Made by a program: the position numbers and the translations under genes
DNA from: Pratylenchus scribneri
Taxonomy: Eukaryota; Nematoda; Chromadorea; Rhabditida; Pratylenchidae
Length of the DNA stretch: 64,000 bases
Assembly (NCBI GenBank): GCA_030063045.1
Contig: JAQSEB010000135.1
Coordinates: 62,001-126,000 of the forward strand
Direction: 5' to 3'
Notes under the pieces: generated by a model
The model's input: the letters and a program-made list of their open reading frames with translations, nothing else
Databases searched by the model: none
What the model was told of the DNA's origin: nothing
In this document: piece after piece, positions 23,257 to 36,356 of the stretch
Layout of the letters: the number at the start of each line of letters is the position of its first letter
Position numbering within the stretch: position 1 is the stretch's first letter

Positions 23257-26200
23257 TTAAAATTTTGGAACATCAAATTTCAATGTAAATCCGCCAGGTG
23301 CTGGTTGTTTTCTGGGTGCCGCCGGCTCATTTGGTGGCTTCTTGTTGTGTTCACTTTTGGCTGGCCACTTTAAATATTAAAAAAATTATATAATAAATTA
23401 ATTAAAATGCACACCGTTGGAAATGAGGATGGAGGCGTTGGTTTCGGGTCATTCTGAAACCATTTGCTTTTCAATGCGCTCGAGGCCGAAATTCTCTTCT
23501 TTGGGTCCAGTGCCAACAACCTATGGAATGGAATATTAATATTTTGATTGGATTGAGTACATACAAAAAAGGCAATCCTTCAGAATTTTGGTAACGAAAA
23601 ATTTTTATTTTAATTTTTAATAATTCAGTACAAAAATTTAATATATCTTTTCGTAATATTTTGCCATTTTGGTATGGTAATGTTGACTTTTTCCATCAGG
23701 AGGTTACCAAGGTAAATTTTGAATAAATTTTTCTATAGTGGCATATTATATTGCACAATCAATGTAGCTTAGCGAATCGGAATAAATAGTACTTATCTAC
23801 TAAGAAAAAAATTTTTATCGTGGTTGAGATTGAGATATTTTGGCCTTTAATTTGAGATTTGACCATGCACCAAACATTATCAAATTAATGTACTACCATT
23901 CGATGTGGCTGTACAAAAATGGTCAGTTCCTTTTTGGTGTTTTCTTGGTTAAAGTCAGAATTGTGTTAGAATCCTGTTCAAAAGCCTAAAATATTCCCAG
24001 AAAACAATTTTTGAATTTTAAAAATATTTTTTAGGACCGAATTCTTAAGGATTGCCCAAAAAATGTTCAATTCAAACTAACTTATTCAACAGTTCATATC
24101 CATCGTCATCCGGCAATTCGGCCGCAAATTTCCTTCGCAGCTGATTGTAAGGAGTTTCAGGGAAAACGCCCGTTTTCATCCCCGGCAAATCCATGCATCC
24201 CGGCCAAATTTGCTCATTCGGTGTTCCAACTTCTTTGAATATTTTTTGCAATTGCTCAATTTCCGTCCTCCCAGCGAACATTGGATCCAGTTTGAGGAAT
24301 TCCCCGAAAATGCATCCAACTGACCAACAATCCACTGCGGTTGAGTAAATTTTTGTGCCCAACAACAGCTCCGGTGATCGGTACCAAAGTGTGACCACAA
24401 TGGGCGTATATGGCTTTATTGGTTCGCCAAATTCCCGGGCCAAACCAAAATCGCCAATCTGTCAATTTAATGAGGGAATAACTAATTGGAATGATGGAAA
24501 ATGAGGCAATCGTAGGACTTGTCTAATTATTTTTTGTCTATAGGAGAAAAAAATTTAAATTTTGCCTATAGAAGGGAAAAAAGATTTTTAAACTATGCGA
24601 GTGGGGAGGAAAAATTACTTTCTGCTGATATATCAATGATATAAAAATCATTTTGATAAATTTGATGTTAATGAATAGTCGATTGAACTATCAACTATGA
24701 ATTGTGTCATTTGGTTGTAGTGTCCGAAAATTTATGACTATTTTATATTTCCGAATTCCGGCTAATAAGTGTTAAAGTAGTCAAATTTTCAAAAGGGTAA
24801 AATTATAGGCCTATTGATATTGATGAGTGTGTTTTGACAAGTTACCAATAAGTTAAAATGCTAGCCAGGATTTGGCAATCACAATGAGGGAGTTGTGTTT
24901 TGAATTTTGTCAATGTTGCGAGAAATTGCTTATCGAAAACCTTAAGTAAGTTAAACCTTCCTATAGGCAAAATATGGCTCCTCAGCGAAAAAAAAAATGA
25001 TAGCTTACCTTCAAAATGCCCTGATGGGAAATCAACAAATTTGATGTTTTCAAGTCTCGATGGATAACATATTCCTCCTTAAAAGATAAAAAAATTTTTT
25101 AAATAAATAATTCCTATTCCTCACATGCATATGCTCTACTCCGGAAAGCAATTGGCGCATCAAAGTTTTAACTTGAGCTGAAAAAATGAAAATATTAATA
25201 GGAAATATGGAAAAAAATCTTAAATTATATCCTCCCAACCCTATATCCATCGATAGGTCTCATAAATTGACGCACCAATATTATATTTATCTTAGATAAC
25301 CAATTCTAATCTAACTTTAAACCAAAATTGGTTTAAATCATTTAATTAATACCCTTTTCAATTTTGACTAAAAGCGTATCTAACCAAGAAAATATGGATG
25401 CCCTTGAACTATTTTCTTTTCATCATTTTTCTTATTTTTGTTATAAATTAAATATATTTCCCAAAAACCTACAGATTGTCCATTTCTTATTCCTGGATTT
25501 CATCAATTCCATCAATGATTTCATATCATGTTCCACATATTCCATGACCATATAGATTTTGTCCATGCTCGACCCCACAACCACTTCTCGAACATTCAGC
25601 ACATTTGGATGGGTACCGCATTTGAGAAGCTGAATAAAAATAAGTGTAAGTGTTTATTTTTATTTAAATGGTGAAATGGATAGATCAGTGATCATATCCG
25701 ATCAATGATAATTTTTCATAATTATATTATTTTCCTTTTGGCAAATGACTAATTTTCTCCCTAGGCCATTTTTAGTAGATTTTTCTCCATGAGCCATGAG
25801 GTCATTTCCTCTAAGTATTTTTTGCTATGTGCATAAAATGCTAAAAAGGAAAATTAAATTCACTATTTTGGGTAACGATTTATCCAAATGTATGATTTTT
25901 AAATTATAAAATTTATGTTGTTGAAATTGATTTTCAATAATTTCAATAAATTTTTATATTTTAATTTGATCAAAAAAATTTGAATATTGTCTGATTTAAC
26001 AAAATTTTGATCCGACCCCTGGAATAAGTAATGTATGATTTTAAAAAATTTAAAAATTCGACCATGTTAATTTCGCGGAGTGAAGTGATCGGAAATCCCT
26101 GCTGCTCTTTTTCCATTTTCAATCGTTTCAAAGCAACAATTTCATCTGCAAATTTTGCCCATTTTATTCATAAATATAGTACAAATTTTTTAAAAATGAT

Positions 26201-29200
26201 GTAATTTTTTTTTAATAATTTAAATTTGAAAAAATGCCTAAAATGCCTTGGAAAATTTTTAGAAGATTGGCTTAATGGAAAATTCAAAGTGAAAAATTTT
26301 TCAGAAAATTTCAAAAAAAAAAATTTTTTTCAAATCAAATGCTTTTTATTTGGTTTTGTTCCGAAAAAATTTAACTAAAAATCCGAGATTCATCCTTTTT
26401 ACCTGTTCGCCGTTCCTGTGCTCGATATACCACACCAAAAGTGCCTTCCGATATTTTGTTTAGGCATTCATATTCCACCACACTTCGACAACCGGAAATG
26501 CCTGGATAATAAACTGGCAGACGAGAAATAAGCTTCTTTTGGTGTCGCATTTCCATTTGCTTCAATTTTTCAGGCGATAACTTAAAAGATAATTTTTATG
26601 TTTTTAGGCAATAATTATGGATAAAACCGTCATTCGGTACCTTGTTCTCTTTTGATAAAATCTTTTTCTTTCATAGTAGTAAATTTATGTTGTGATTTTG
26701 GAGGTCAGAAAATCGGAATATTGCATACCTTTTATAAACCGTTTAAATTTGGTTTTAAAATCGGTTTAAAAACTGCTTTGATATTGATTTTAAAATTGTT
26801 TTAATTTTAAAATTGTTATCAAAACTAGTTTTTAAAAACTGGTTTTTTAAAAAATCGATTTAAAAAATGTTTCAAAAATTTACTCACGTTAATTATTCCT
26901 TTTGGCAAACCGATTTTTGAAAGTTTTGGAATCGGAAAAACCATGCGGCGATAATCGAATTGTGAGACCTGAGAGACACCGAAAACCCATTTTCTACATA
27001 ATTTTTAGGCAACAAAACGACAGTTTTACCCAATTATTTCTTAAACTTACAACTTACAATTGCTTTTTCGGTTTCTGTGAGTTTGTCGAATTCTTTGTTT
27101 TCCAGCAAATCATCATCCAGCACATCCATGTCAGCTTCATTCCCTTCCATTCCCAAATTTGTTTTCACACCATCCACCTCCATTCCAAATTCTGAAAATG
27201 TTCAATCAATTTTTAAAATTTTAATTGTTTAAAAAACATTGAAATTCCGGTAGCATGAATGATTAAAGCCAAAAATAAATATAATGGTTTAAGAAGGGTT
27301 TATCCTACATTCATAAACAATATACCCAATTGGATAGATCTGGCCAAGACACATCGAATGGTTTATAATTTGTTTTGGATTGGTCAAAATTCAAGTGCCA
27401 TTAAACCGTTATCACTTATGCAGTTTGGGAGGAGGATGATGGGAGCGACCTAACCTAACAATGAAAGTGGACAATCATTGCAGAGAGAATGAATTTTATT
27501 CGATCTTATAAATACAAATATTTTTGATAATTATTTTTCATTTCTCATAAATAAAATGTGAAAAAATGAAAGAGAACTAAGCGATTTTAAGCATATTCCA
27601 CCAAAACAATTCCAATTATTCCCTTTTATTTTGATATCAACCGTTGACCCACACATGTCATCAATAGCCAAATGGCTAATGACATTGGTACAACATTTTC
27701 GTTGGTTCAAATCCTCAATGATGTAATATGGCTCTTTAATTAAGAAAACCAAATTATCGGTTTAAATGCTATAAAATTCGGCTGACTGAGAGGATTTTTT
27801 TATTTTTTGACTCGATATTTTTTTATATATACTTTTTTTAAAAATCTTTTTCATAGATATCCATATTCTCAATATAATCGACTCCAACTTTTCATTCTAT
27901 TTTGAAATCAATCGCTGACTCACACATGTCATCAATAGCCGAATGGCTAATGACATTGGTGCAACATTTAAAAATGTTGTTGGTTCAAATCCTCAATGAT
28001 GTTTTGTTCCATCTTTATAGAAAACCAAATTGTCGGTTTAAATGCTATAAAAAATGCAGCTGAGAGGATTTTTTGACTCGATTTTTTTTCTTTTACAGAC
28101 TTTTTTAAATCTTTTTCTATAGATATTCCTATTCTCAATATAATCGACTCCAACTTTCCCTTTTATTTTGATATTATCCGCTGACTCATATGTCATCAAT
28201 AGCCGAATGGCTAGTGACATTGGTACAACATTTAAAAATGTTGTTGGTTCGAATCCTCAATGATGTATGATAAATTCATCGATTATAGAAAACCAAATTG
28301 TCGGTTTAAATGCTATAAAATTTACGCTGAGAGGATTTTTTTATCGGTCTTAAACCGAATTTTTTTGGTTTTTAAAATCTCGGCTTCCGCATTTGAAATT
28401 TCTCGGTTTCGGTACGGTTAACCGACTCAGAACAACCCTAATCAAAACCGAATCCATATAATTTGGTCAATATTAACCGGTATTAAACGGTTTAAACCAA
28501 TGTTTGGTTTATGGTTCAAAATTAAATTAATATTTGCTAAACCCGAGCCAAAATATAATCGAATTATGCGACTTGACAAGAACTATCGTATAAAGTTTGT
28601 GGGTATAGGTTATAGGATAAACCTATAAACCATTTTATAATTTTTTCGACTTTTTTTACTTTTCATTTTTGGCAAATATTTTTAATTTTGTATTTTCTTT
28701 CCAAACCTGTTTGTTCATTATCCGAATAAATTTCAGCATCATCTTCCTTTGCGCCCATTCCTTCTTTTTCTTCATCCGATTGTTCCGGACTGCTTTCAAA
28801 TTTTGAATATTTTTTTGGTTTTTGTGTCGTCGATTCAACTTTTAATTCTTCTTCTGCTGGTTTATCCTCCTCCACGGGGCTCACTTCCTCCATCATAGCT
28901 TCCTTCTCAGGTTCAGGTGTTGGAACTGTGGTTGGATGAATTTTCTGCAAATTAAAAACAACAGCTTCATTGAAATTGAAAAATATAACCAATTTTCTTA
29001 TGATATGGTTTGTGGAATTTTTTAGAATTAATTGGGTATTATGAATAGAACCTCTCGGTAAGGTCTTCTTATCTTACTTAAATTTTTTAATTGAACTGAA
29101 ATTCATTCATAATGACCCGAATTTCGAAAATATATTTGTTTGTTTATGTGTAAATTTAATCCCAAAGATCGAAGTTAATGTAATAAAGTTTTGGCCGACC

Positions 29201-31035
29201 CAATTTGTCGCCGAAATTAAAGAGCAGACTTTTGGCTATCAAATTTAATCTAAATTGGTTCAGAATTGGATGGATTTGTGCCCAAACCTTTTAAAACGAC
29301 TTTTACTAGATTAACGAAAATTTCATTGGTTTTTTGGGAATAAACTTCGTCAATTCAGAATCAATGGGAATGGGAATAAAATTAGTATAATTGCATAGCC
29401 AGGGTAGAAAAACCAGGTCAGACCTATTGGCCATACAATTAAAAAAAAAGGCTCAAAATTGGTCCGGCTCCAACTGGGAAGTATCCATACAAAAAACTCT
29501 TCCAACCTCTTTTATAATAAACCGTAAATAAAAACCTTTTCTTCCTTCTTCATTGTTTTTCTTCCATCTCTTCCTTCTTCCCGGGAGTCCGACTTTTCCC
29601 GGTGTCTTTTTTTCGCTCCTCCTTCTTCCCTTTTGTTTTTGTCCACTTCCATTTTTTCTCTTCGATGATGATATCTTTCCTTTTCCTTGGTAGATGATGA
29701 TGATTTTAATTCTGATGTTGATTTCTTGGATGATTCCTCTTCTAATTTTAATTTGGATGATAATGTTTTTGATGAAGATGGCTGCACATTTTGTTGTTTT
29801 TCACTTCCATATTTCTGTAAAAATTAAAAAAAATGTATTAATTTGTCGAAAAAAAAGATTTAAAAATGTTGTAGAGTTTATAATAGTTCAGTCTTCAGTG
29901 GGTTTATCCTTTATCCTAAACCAAAAAAAACCGAACCTTATACTTAATTAATAAATCTTGTCAAAATGGCATCATTTTATAATGATTTTGCATAGGTTTC
30001 TAACAGTGTTTTGAACCAAAAACAAAAATCTTTATTGGTTAACCTGTTAATTCCTTCTTTAATTTTGACCAAATCATAACCAAATTATATACTATTCAAC
30101 CGACTTTTATGGAGTTTACGTCCGCAATTTGCAAAAGTAAATTACGGACCAACCCTTATTAGATTTGCTACTGCTCCTAATAAGATTAAGGCTTGGGATT
30201 GGGACTAGGTTTGGCTAAAAGGTAAATAAAGATGATTTTAGGTAAAAAATTACCGAAATAGTCGAAGTCAAGGGCCCTTTTACTTTATTGTGGAAGTAAA
30301 CTCTTTAGATTTCCTTTATTATCCAATTTGGAATATGGTTTGTGAATGTAGGACAAACCATAGAACCAATATAATTATTTTTGTGTTATTTTTCTCGAAA
30401 TTTTCAGTGTTTTACAAATAAAATGTAAACCTTTTCTTTTTCTCGTTTCTCTTCCTTCCGACCAGCAGCTGTAGAATATTTTTCGTGAATTTTTGTGCTC
30501 GTTGAAGACACTTTTTCTGTCTCCTTTTTCCAAACTATCTTTTCTCTTTCTTTCTTGGCTGGAATGTTTGCCGTTGTCGGTGCTTCTTTTCGTCCCTAAT
30601 AATTAATTTAATTTAGAATAATATCAAATTAACTTGTTGTTCTTTTTCCCGTCCACCAGCTTCAGATTTTGTCGGCTCTTTTCGACTAGATGATGATGAC
30701 TTTTTACCTTCCTGTTGCTCTTCTTTTTCCTTCTTCTTCTCCAATAATCGACGTCTTAATATTGCTTCTTCATCATCTTCCTTCTCTTCATTTTTGGACT
30801 TTTCTAAACATTACCAATTTACATAAATAAAAAAGTGTACAAAACCTTTAGTATTTTCACCGCCTATTTTTTGTGCCAATATTTTTTCCGGTAATCCGGC
30901 CGGGCTCATTTCTTCCTCCTCTATTATGTCCTCTTCACCCGGCAATAAAATTTCATCCTCGTCCGGTTCTGGCGATGATGGAACTGTTCGAAAATATGGA
31001 GCATTCCCAGTTATTTTATCGGCCATTTCATGCAA
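23257..31035 (-). CDS. CDK11: CDK11 / PITSLRE cyclin-dependent kinase, 796 aa, 15 exons
   Basis: Minus-strand exons 30846-31035, 30634-30803, 30431-30595, 29536-29814, 28707-28944, 27058-27191, 26888-26968, 26403-26580, 26063-26145, 25473-25629, 25125-25177, 25009-25077, 24082-24458, 23415-23520 and 23257-23367 total 2391 nt in one frame. Residues 1-400 are alternating acidic and basic ([20 protein letters not shown]), as in CDK11. The kinase domain shows the glycine loop ISEGTFGVV, catalytic Lys485, the signature PITSLRE at 497-503, [10 protein letters not shown] (Asp584), DFG (Asp602) and the activation segment [14 protein letters not shown]. Length equals animal CDK11 (about 780-800 aa). 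Known role: cyclin L partner in transcription, splicing and mitosis. All key catalytic residues are present. Intron 5 (27192-28706) holds the tRNA-like units. Confidence 0.93.
27600..28345 (+). repeat. Three tandem tRNA-like Pol III-type units inside a CDK11 intron
   Basis: Three ~265-bp units, antisense to CDK11, each hold a perfect A-box match (TAGCCGAATGG or TAGCCAAATGG at 27665, 27935, 28200) and a B-box (GGTTCAAATCC at 27704 and 27982; GGTTCGAATCC at 28246), 28-37 bp apart. Outer arms CATCA and TGATG can pair as an acceptor-like stem; units 2 and 3 have an anticodon-like hairpin ACAACAT ... ATGTTGT. A conserved 3' part (GTCGGTTTAAATGCTATAAAA, with GAGGA then a T-run) follows. They look like tRNA-derived (SINE or ncRNA) units rather than functional tRNAs because the T-stem is imperfect. 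Confidence 0.6.
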
Positions 31036-31204
31036 ATTTATAATTTATTTTGGTTTAATAAATATGTAATTTAATTAATTTTAAAGCTTATTTAAATCGA
31101 TTTTATGATTATTGATACGAATTGTGATTTGTGTTGTGAGTGAGCATTGAGGAATGAGGATAAGTAGCAATAGCAACTTTTCTTCAAGGATTAGCTACCA
31201 TTTT

Positions 31205-34003
31205 CGGAAAAGCTTAATTGCCTGTCTAAAGGGGCTGAATTTTGAGTCTAATTTTTCTCCTGTCTAAAGGGGCTGAATTTTGAGTCTAATTTTTCGCCTG
31301 TCTAAAGGGGCTGAATTTTGAGTCTAATTTGGCGGGAATTTGAATTTTTCCAATTAATTCCTCTTCTCACTTCTCTCTTTTCAAAGCAAATATGCATTAA
31401 ACATCTTTGATCCAATCTAAATATTTCTAATAAATATTTTATCTAAAATAATATATCTATAATTAATTTAAATAAAATTATAGATGGGTTCATTTAATGA
31501 GCATGATTATTTACCAAATAATTCAACACAAAATAATTCATCTAGTTTTGAAGAACCGCGACTAGATGAGACAATTTTCCACGAACCAAACAACGTTGTT
31601 ATTCAAGGTTTGAATTGATTAAAATATAATAAAAATATTTAATTAAAATTAAGTATCCGAAAAAGTCAAAAGAGGAAAAGGGAAACCATATAGAATTTGG
31701 AAACAATTTGATAATATTGCGCAATACAATGAATTTTGGGAACAAGAGAAAAATAAATGGAGAAAAAATTGCGGTGACAAATCATTGAAGGATGGGCTAA
31801 CTTTAACGTGGAAATGCGAATATCATTCACGTATAATTTCAATTAAAAATATTCTATCCAATTTCTTCAGGCACCGAATGTAAAAAGGGACTCAAAATTA
31901 AGTTCAATGCAACAGACCACGGAGTGGTCATCGAGGAAACCATCGACGAGCATCAACACGAAGGTGAAAAAAGGGCATTGTCAATAGAGGCCAAAAAAGA
32001 AATCAAACAATTAATGAGTCAAAAATTAACACCCGCACAAATTCTAAACATACTTAGGGTATTTTTTTGCATATTACAAGGATAAATTAAACTAAAAATA
32101 ATTTTATAATTTTCAGCAAAAAAAGTTTGATCCATTGCCAACTCTAAAGCAAGTGCAAAATGTTTGCAAATATACCAGAGGACCAATATTGCCTTTCACT
32201 TTTGCCCAACTTGAGGAATATTGTGCCCAAAACAATCAAACTCCAGAAGATATTGACAAAGCTTTTGTTCAAAGCTATAAAATTGATGAGCCAGCCAAAA
32301 AATTTTTCATCCTTTGGACGACCAAGAAATTGCAACAAAAGCAATTCGATTCTCCACTGCTTCAGGTAATTTTTGTCTATTTTTTCCACTCAAAACGTCA
32401 AAATCAACCTCAGGCAGATTCAACCTACTCCCTCACATACAATCTTCGCTGGTTCGACGACTTTCCAGTGCAAGTTTTTGGTTTTTCGGACGTCGACAAA
32501 CATTTCCACCCTACTTTTTTGGCCTTGTCGAGCAATGAAGATCAGTGGATTTATGCAAATATTTTCACGGCACTTGGCGAATACAAACCGGTCTTTGTTT
32601 TGGGCGATGGATCAAAGGCAATCACAGCCGCTTGTTCCAATGTAAGATTTATAAATTGTTCTTTAAAAAAAATTAATTTTAAGGTGTGGCCGGAATCAAT
32701 TCGATTGATGTGTTATCCGCATATGTGGAAAAATGTTGAAAAGCGGACGAAAGGTTTGACAGAAGATAAACAAAAAACAGTTCATCGCGATATACATTTT
32801 CTGCAAATGGCAATGGATGAACAAGAATTTGTGAAAGGTTTGAATTATTTTTACTTTTAGAAATAAATTTTATCAAGTTTCTCGCTTAATGCTTGATTCA
32901 TGGGTGGATAATGGCATGCCAGACTTGGCAGAATATGTTTATCAAACATGGATTGTGAGTGGTGAATGGCGCTGGTTTGAAGGTCGGTTAAAAATTAATG
33001 CTACTTATAGTAAGCTGTATTTTTATAGGAGCATCTCCCTTCATTTCGAATAACAATGGGCTAGAGTCTGCGAACAAATACATCAAACATGTCCACACAT
33101 TTAGGAATAAGCTCAAATTTGAAGAATTCATGAAAGTTGGCCCTGATATTCTTCAGGATTGGAGCACAAATTCGACTGTATTATTTATATTTATGCAAAA
33201 TTTCATTAATTTTTATTTAGAAAGCTGCCACATTTCCAACAATAAGCCCAAAACTTTATAAGGAGACATATTCTAAATTGTTTGCGGAGAAAACACTTTT
33301 ATGGGGCAAAAAATCGGATCGCCAGCAACTGGAGAAGTCGCTCTATCTCTTCTCATCGGAAAAAGGGAATTTCAGGACGTTGACTGAATTGAAAGAAGCA
33401 GCTGCCGGAACTTTCCGTCCTCCATCCGAATGGAATGATTGGGAGGAATATGTGGATAATCGGTTCAAGGTTTTATTCACAATTTTGCATTAAATATTTC
33501 AATTTAACTTAGGTTTTTGTGGCAAACATGGGCGATTTTGGTGGCCATTGGCGGTGCAGTTGTCCAGAAGGAGCAAAAAAATATGTGTGCATTCATGCAG
33601 TTGCGGCCATGGTCAATGAAAAAATTCTTACATTTCCACAGGCCGTAAAAGAATCAAGTGCCGTTGGAGGTTTGCGAAAGAAGGGAAGAACGAAAGATAA
33701 TGAAAGAGGACGTCCGCCCAAGGCACCAAAGCAACGAGGAAATTAAATGATAAAATGAAAAATTTTTGTTTATTTTGCTTCATTTTTTTGTTCATATTTG
33801 CCAATTATTTTGTTTTTGTTTTTAATAAATTTTATTTAACTCATTTGTACTAAATTATTCGAATAATATTAGATCAAAGATGTTTAATGCATATTTGCTT
33901 TGAAAAGAGAGAAGTGAGAAGAGGAATTAATTGGAAAAATTCAAATTCCCGCCAAATTAGACTCAAAATTCAGCCCCTTTAGACAGGCAATTAAGCCCCA
34001 CGT
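31205..34003 (+). mobile_element. Intact Mutator-like transposon (MULE) with 10-bp TSD
   Basis: Terminal inverted repeats of about 150 bp (from GCTTAATTGCCTGTC at 31212 to about 31414; inverted from 33872 to GACAGGCAATTAAGC at 33996) enclose a single spliced transposase gene. Directly outside, CTACCATTTT occurs at 31195-31204 and 34004-34013, a 10-bp target duplication within the 8-11 bp typical of MULEs. The left TIR holds a 38-bp segment in three tandem copies (from about 31220), the right only one. The outermost 7 bp of the two ends differ. TIR identity and the open gene suggest recent arrival. Confidence 0.88.
31484..33746 (+). CDS. MULE transposase with SWIM zinc finger, 618 aa, ten exons
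   Basis: Exons 31484-31607, 31654-31830, 31871-32058, 32117-32365, 32414-32641, 32684-32837, 32878-32982, 33029-33177, 33221-33469 and 33513-33746 sum to 1857 nt with no internal stop. The N-terminal part (about 42-160) has a FLYWCH/WRKY-like WKQFDNIAQYNEFWEQE ... WKCEYHS ... DEHQHEG layout for DNA binding. The catalytic triad candidates of the MULE DDE domain are Asp248 (ADSTYSLT), Asp311 (VLGDGSKAI) and Glu421 (SNNNGLESANKY). A SWIM finger C-S-C-x8-C-I-H lies at 556-569, followed by a basic tail (RGRPPKAPKQRGN). All nine introns are tiny (40-58 nt). Nothing visible is broken. Confidence 0.88.
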
Positions 34004-34245
34004 CTACCATTTTTTACCAATTTAAACCGGGGTGAAAAAAGTATTAGAAAGAACATTAGAAATTTTTCTCTGTAGTAGTTATTTTTGGTTTGGCCTATTA
34101 TGGATATGAGGGTGAAGGTGAATTTGTTTAAAAAAAGTTAAAATACTTCATTTTTGTGAATAATTTGATTTCCTCTTCCAATATTTAGAAAAAGCCTTAA
34201 ATTTAATTTGATTTAAAATGATTTTCAAATTTTAAGCAAACAAAA

Positions 34246-36104
34246 ATGTTCCATTCACGTAATTTTTATAATCGATTATTCATTGCTAGTTATAATAAAG
34301 TGAGCAGCAGAGCACTCTTCTCAAATTGGCACAATTCAACCGGAATATTCGACCACCAATTTGCAAAAATCCAGAAAGAGAATTGCTTTCAACAACATTG
34401 GAATAAACCATTCAAGAATCAAAAGGTTTTACCCCATTTTAATAAATAAAAATTTAATAAAAACATTAAAAGACATAAAATAATTTTTACATTTTTTTCT
34501 GTTATTTTGAATGGGGAGAGTCTACCCATGCATAGGCCTATGCGGTACTTACAGATTATCTGTGTGCACATTTTTTGAAATGAACGGTCTCTCGTCTCTC
34601 CCTAATAAGGGATTGGGATATATGAGATGATAATTGATAACCTATCCCCTACAGAACCTAACCATATACCGGATGGCCCATGGGGTTCACCCTTACCCTT
34701 CCCCGTCCCAAAAAATCGCAAATAATACATAAGTATCGTCTATACATTAAGACTTAGTAGAAGGTGCCAGAAAAATTATAATTGCCAAGGAATTGAAGGG
34801 AAATATTTTTGAAAATTGTTCCAAAAATCTTGATGACGAAAAATCGTCTAAAAGCAATAAATTTTTTTTATTAATCATTTTCAGTTTTGCCAGCGCTCTC
34901 AATTTTGTACTGGAAATAATGGCATTTCTCATCCCATCAATGATAATGATGCAAATTCTTCTTCACCAATTTCATCACTGACAGAAATACCAGCTTCGAT
35001 TGAAAATGACGAACAGGAAGAAATTCGAGCATTGAACCATCAATTTCTCAGGCTGAGCAGCAACTTCTATCAGAATACAATAGACCTAAATCTCTCATTG
35101 AAAAAGGGAAAAAGTGGGCAAAAATTCTTTAGAATTGTTGTGAGTGAATTTTGGTATTGTTGGCATAAAATCATTTTTTCTTCTATAAAGATGTTTTTCA
35201 ACACCATGAGAACTGTCTTTCCCAACATCCCGGTTCCTCAGGATGCCTATATTTTCGTACGCAAAATGGATGAACTCATTTGGGGATTGGCGACGGGAAA
35301 TTATGATCAACAATTTGTTATTCACGGTTTGCTTTTGATAGAACATAGAAAGTAAAAGTATGGATATATATATATATAATTAGGTATCAGTATATCCAAT
35401 CAGTTGAGGTCATTTCCGTTTCAGCGATTTTGACGAGCTGTAGCTCGCTACCGAATTAACCAATTTAAATAATCAAAAGTACATTTAATAGCCCTAATTA
35501 TTGGCTATCCATTGGTATATTGATCATCGAAAACTGTATGTTTTGGCTAACTTAAGGCCAAAAAATATAAAAATAAAGGCGATTTTTCTAAATTTCTAGT
35601 CAAAACTTTACAGTTTCGGATGATCAATATATCAATGGATAGTTAATACTTAATGGCTGAGACAGAAGTTTCCATTTCTATTTAAATATTTTAATCTAAT
35701 TTTAACCGAACAAATTTATACTATTGTAAGGTGGCTTATACAAAATTTAATGGAAATTAATCCTTTTATAAACTAGCACATTTAATTCATATTATTTCTT
35801 TATAGATTATGGAATAAGAAGAAAAACTGTGGAATTCATTGGCTGTACTCATAAATATCAATTGGAATTGTTGTTCTTCCCGAATATTATGGGCAAAAAA
35901 ATTATCCAAAAGCAATTGTGCCTTTTTCAAATCCATGCAAACAACAGATTGGCTGGATATAATAACAAATGGAATTGGTTGTATCTTCCATTGGGAGCAT
36001 TGCCCGGCTTGCGTGAACGAATGGCCGATATGTTGATTCGACATGATGGAACAGAGATGATTGAGATGGAAGCACCCGCTAAAATACCCGAACAATTCCT
36101 CTAA
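34246..36104 (+). CDS. Unrecognised 289-aa protein, possible mitochondrial presequence
   Basis: Exons 34246-34425, 34885-35139, 35191-35326 and 35806-36104 join to 870 nt. The first 30 residues are basic and hydroxylated without acidic residues (MFHSRNFYNRLFIASYNKVS), compatible with mitochondrial import. Then follow a low-complexity acidic/serine stretch (SSPISSLTEIPASIENDEQEE) and a compact C-terminal domain with FRIVMFFNTMRTVFP and KMDELIWGLATGNYDQQF, ending in a helical AGYNNKWNWLYLPLGALPG region. No family was recognised. Intron 3 holds a small inverted-repeat MITE; intron 1 includes CCTATCCCC-type repetitive DNA. The MULE ends 240 bp upstream. Confidence 0.7.
35488..35668. repeat. Small palindromic MITE in intron
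   Basis: TATTGATCATCGAAAACTGTA and TACAGTTTCGGATGATCAAT are inverted matches, extended on both sides (TATCCATTGG / CCAATGGATA-like), giving a ~180-bp hairpin in intron 3 of the unrecognised gene. Confidence 0.5.
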
Positions 36105-36356
36105 ATGAATGATTGATGATATTGATAGATGAATTTGTTTTGTTTAAAATATATTAAATTATCCATTATAAATTTGAAGAATAAAAATTAATATGATAAT
36201 TAGATTATGTATTGAATTTACCCAAAACTTCTAATTCGAGTCTATAAATTGACATTAATCATTTCTAGGATTTATTTAATCAAAATAATGAATGAGTCGA
36301 TAAAAAAAACCTCTATGCTATACCAAAATTTGTTAAATTACTAATTAAACTATAAT

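Noticed and set aside
27660..28266. Functional tRNA-Leu(UAA) genes
   Set aside because: A and B boxes are present and the anticodon-like loop could read UAA, but the T-stem and acceptor pairing are imperfect and the units extend far beyond tRNA length.
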